Origin: Leptospirales bacterium
GTDB taxonomy: Bacteria; Spirochaetota; Leptospiria; Leptospirales; Leptospiraceae
Length of the DNA: 64,000 nt
Direction: 5' to 3'
Assembly (NCBI GenBank): GCA_013297885.1
Contig: JAAFIR010000018.1
Location: 1-64,000, forward strand
Shown piece by piece: positions 63,601 through 64,000 of the stretch. Position 1 is the stretch's first letter. Each line of letters begins with the position of its first letter. Position numbers and translations under genes: made by a program. The notes under the pieces are model-generated. The model saw only the letters and a list, made by a program, of their open reading frames with translations, was not told the DNA's origin and ran no database searches.

Positions 63601-64000
63601 CAACTGTTGCTACTGAACATGTTTTTGGTTTTGCAAATAATGAATACAAAGGTTCAGTACATACAAATATTTTAAAAGTCCCAGAATTAAATTTAATCTC
63701 TATTAGAAAATCATTTGTAGATATGGATGCTAAAGTTTTGAAAGATGGATATGATGAAGTTGTATTTTTAGATAGAAAAAAGAAGAAATACAAAAAATGT
63801 ATTCTAAAAGACAATCATCTTGTTGGTGCAATTTTAATTGGAGATAAATCCGATTTTCTAGAATTTAATAAACTTATTTCTACTGGAATGGAGCTTGGTG
63901 AAATTCGGGACACATTATTATCAGGGAATTTAAAACCTTCTAAACCAGTTATTGGAAAATTAGTTTGTTCCTGTAATTCAGTCGGTGAGGGAAATATCAA
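60609..64000 (+). CDS. nasA: Nitrate reductase fused to an FAD/NAD(P)H reductase module (C-terminus beyond window)
   Basis: The frame is open from ATG 60609 (or Met6 at 60624) to the right edge, at least 1130 codons. The N-terminal 700 residues are the NasA-type catalytic subunit: [4Fe-4S] ligands in CPYCGVGCGV and the later ALCSKG, then bis-MGD molybdopterin regions (SRLCMSS, ADCFLIAGANPAYCHP, PFADFVLPAAGWIEKQGT, TTGRIRDQWHTMT). From about 710 it continues without a stop into a pyridine-nucleotide reductase (ILIIGGGNGTLAF, LIIATGSSPSIP, AIIVGGGLVGLELAGALKS, SIGEAAEH) and, at the edge, CSCNSVGEG, the start of a BFD [2Fe-2S] domain as in NirB. The fusion would make one polypeptide pass electrons from NAD(P)H to nitrate. 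The rest of the protein lies outside the window. Confidence 0.92.
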   Translation, partial: MEIKEMFQTTCPYCGVGCGVIVEKNNLNELKVSGDESYPSNKGALCSKGLNLHYVASDYSDRILYPMQRKNRNDGLTRVSWNSALDQIANKFKESIKNFGPDSVGFYVSGQLLTEEYYIINKLLKGFLKTNNIDTNSRLCMSSAVVGYKMALGEDSVPINYEDLDIADCFLIAGANPAYCHPVIFRRIEKRKLENPDFVKMIVIDPRRTDSCELADVHLQLIPGTDIYIFHAIARILIEEGKIDSEFVKNHTEGFEELKTKVFELSLDEVAEISGVEKKLIIEAAKIIGDSKSFLTLWAMGLNQSVIGVNKNLALLNLSLITGQIGKPGSGPFSLTGQPNAMGGREVGGLSNLLPAHRNLADPKHRDEVAKFWNVSSLNEKPGYTAVEMFENLDSGKMKVIWIACTNPTVSMPDVRMVEAALKKAELVIVQDISMNSSVIPFADFVLPAAGWIEKQGTMTNSERRISYLPKIIDPPEEAKADTWIIREFAKKMGFENSFNYKDEEEVFLEHARLTKNTNIDISALNYNILKSERSIQWPFPEKNHQGTKRLFTDGKFYRPNGLAKIHAVDAKDPSEIATEKLPFILTTGRIRDQWHTMTKTAKVQKLMEHRPEPFVEIHPEDAENLKINESDIVELKNERGNVKVRAKISSEIRKKTLFMPMHWGKKLDRDDGRVNNLTSSNFDPMSKQPGFKISAVSLELYKKKKEKILIIGGGNGTLAFVKKYRKLNKEDDIQIICKEPFAFYNRVLLPEYIGGEKKLDELFQTQKDEIDSWNLKIESDTLVEKIFAKEKKVLTNKEKFFDYDKLIIATGSSPSIPKNFSKDMYGVFSLRSEADAKKIKGFFVPNSNAIIVGGGLVGLELAGALKSQKVDVTLLVRGNKLMAKQLDDIAAEILKQEILERGIEIKFGVEIKSFKGNDRISTLKLSDGTELSPDGIIFATGTTPNIHLGFDAGLKCNEGILVNSWMQTSDPNIYSIGEAAEHHTGLYGTTAATEEQATVATEHVFGFANNEYKGSVHTNILKVPELNLISIRKSFVDMDAKVLKDGYDEVVFLDRKKKKYKKCILKDNHLVGAILIGDKSDFLEFNKLISTGMELGEIRDTLLSGNLKPSKPVIGKLVCSCNSVGEGNI

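Noticed and set aside
1-64000. CRISPR arrays.
   Set aside because: No regularly spaced short direct repeats with unique spacers; the dispersed elements are far apart, variable in length and palindromic.
1-64000. tRNA or rRNA genes.
   Set aside because: No cloverleaf with a GTTCRA-type T-loop and CCA-ready acceptor stem was seen; the GC-rich hairpins belong to the repeat elements. A tRNAscan-SE run would be decisive.

Overview
The window is very AT-rich DNA from what looks like a spirochaete of the order Leptospirales. Three things point there. DnaA ends in the divergent signature I remember from Leptospira (GRLF-x-T-x-HTTV instead of GRDHTTV). EF-G is of the mitochondrial/spirochaete type (AHIDSGKTT). 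There are many short spirochaete-type lipoproteins. The placement rests on recalled families, not on a search.

Layout. 1-4317: a surface lipoprotein of tandem Calx-beta-like repeats, cut by the window edge, in an operon with a catalytically dead caspase-like protein. 4711-12739: trmL, an S1 RNA-binding protein, two membrane proteins and a 1241-residue acidic/TPR protein, all on the minus strand. 12898-19080: a CBM48 protein, then an accessory patch with a lipoprotein, a broken MntA-HepT toxin-antitoxin pair and a large VPA1262/PLD-like protein that may be a defence effector. 19186-21294: fusA. 21762-24059: a decayed cassette of small minus-strand genes, then a small caspase-like His/Cys protein. 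24036-27826: a hybrid histidine kinase and dnaA, with a 54-bp palindrome upstream of dnaA. 28330-34218: a leucine-rich-repeat remnant, then a Gld-like ABC operon with YkgJ and ComFB-type proteins. 34617-38713: Uma2, SH3b, higBA and three related small lipoproteins. 39081-49487: housekeeping genes (holA, an Mpo1-like gene, guaA, queF, pnuC, nadR) with a FecR/CxxCH protein and a secreted alpha/beta hydrolase. 49605-64000: an IS4-type transposase remnant, then nitrate assimilation (nirD, nirB, narK, and a nitrate reductase fused to a reductase module that runs off the right edge) interrupted by a methyltransferase and unknown genes.

The most unusual signal is a dispersed non-coding element of about 100-180 bp, present in about twelve copies. 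It has conserved ends and a conserved middle around two hairpins whose sequences differ between copies. In nine of the twelve copies the same end (GGGCGAA or its variant) faces the stop codon of a neighbouring gene.

Two large genes run off the window edges: the lipoprotein on the left and the nitrate reductase on the right. Several genes carry stops or frameshifts. Because the suspected frameshifts are single-base events, often near homopolymers, sequencing error has not been excluded.
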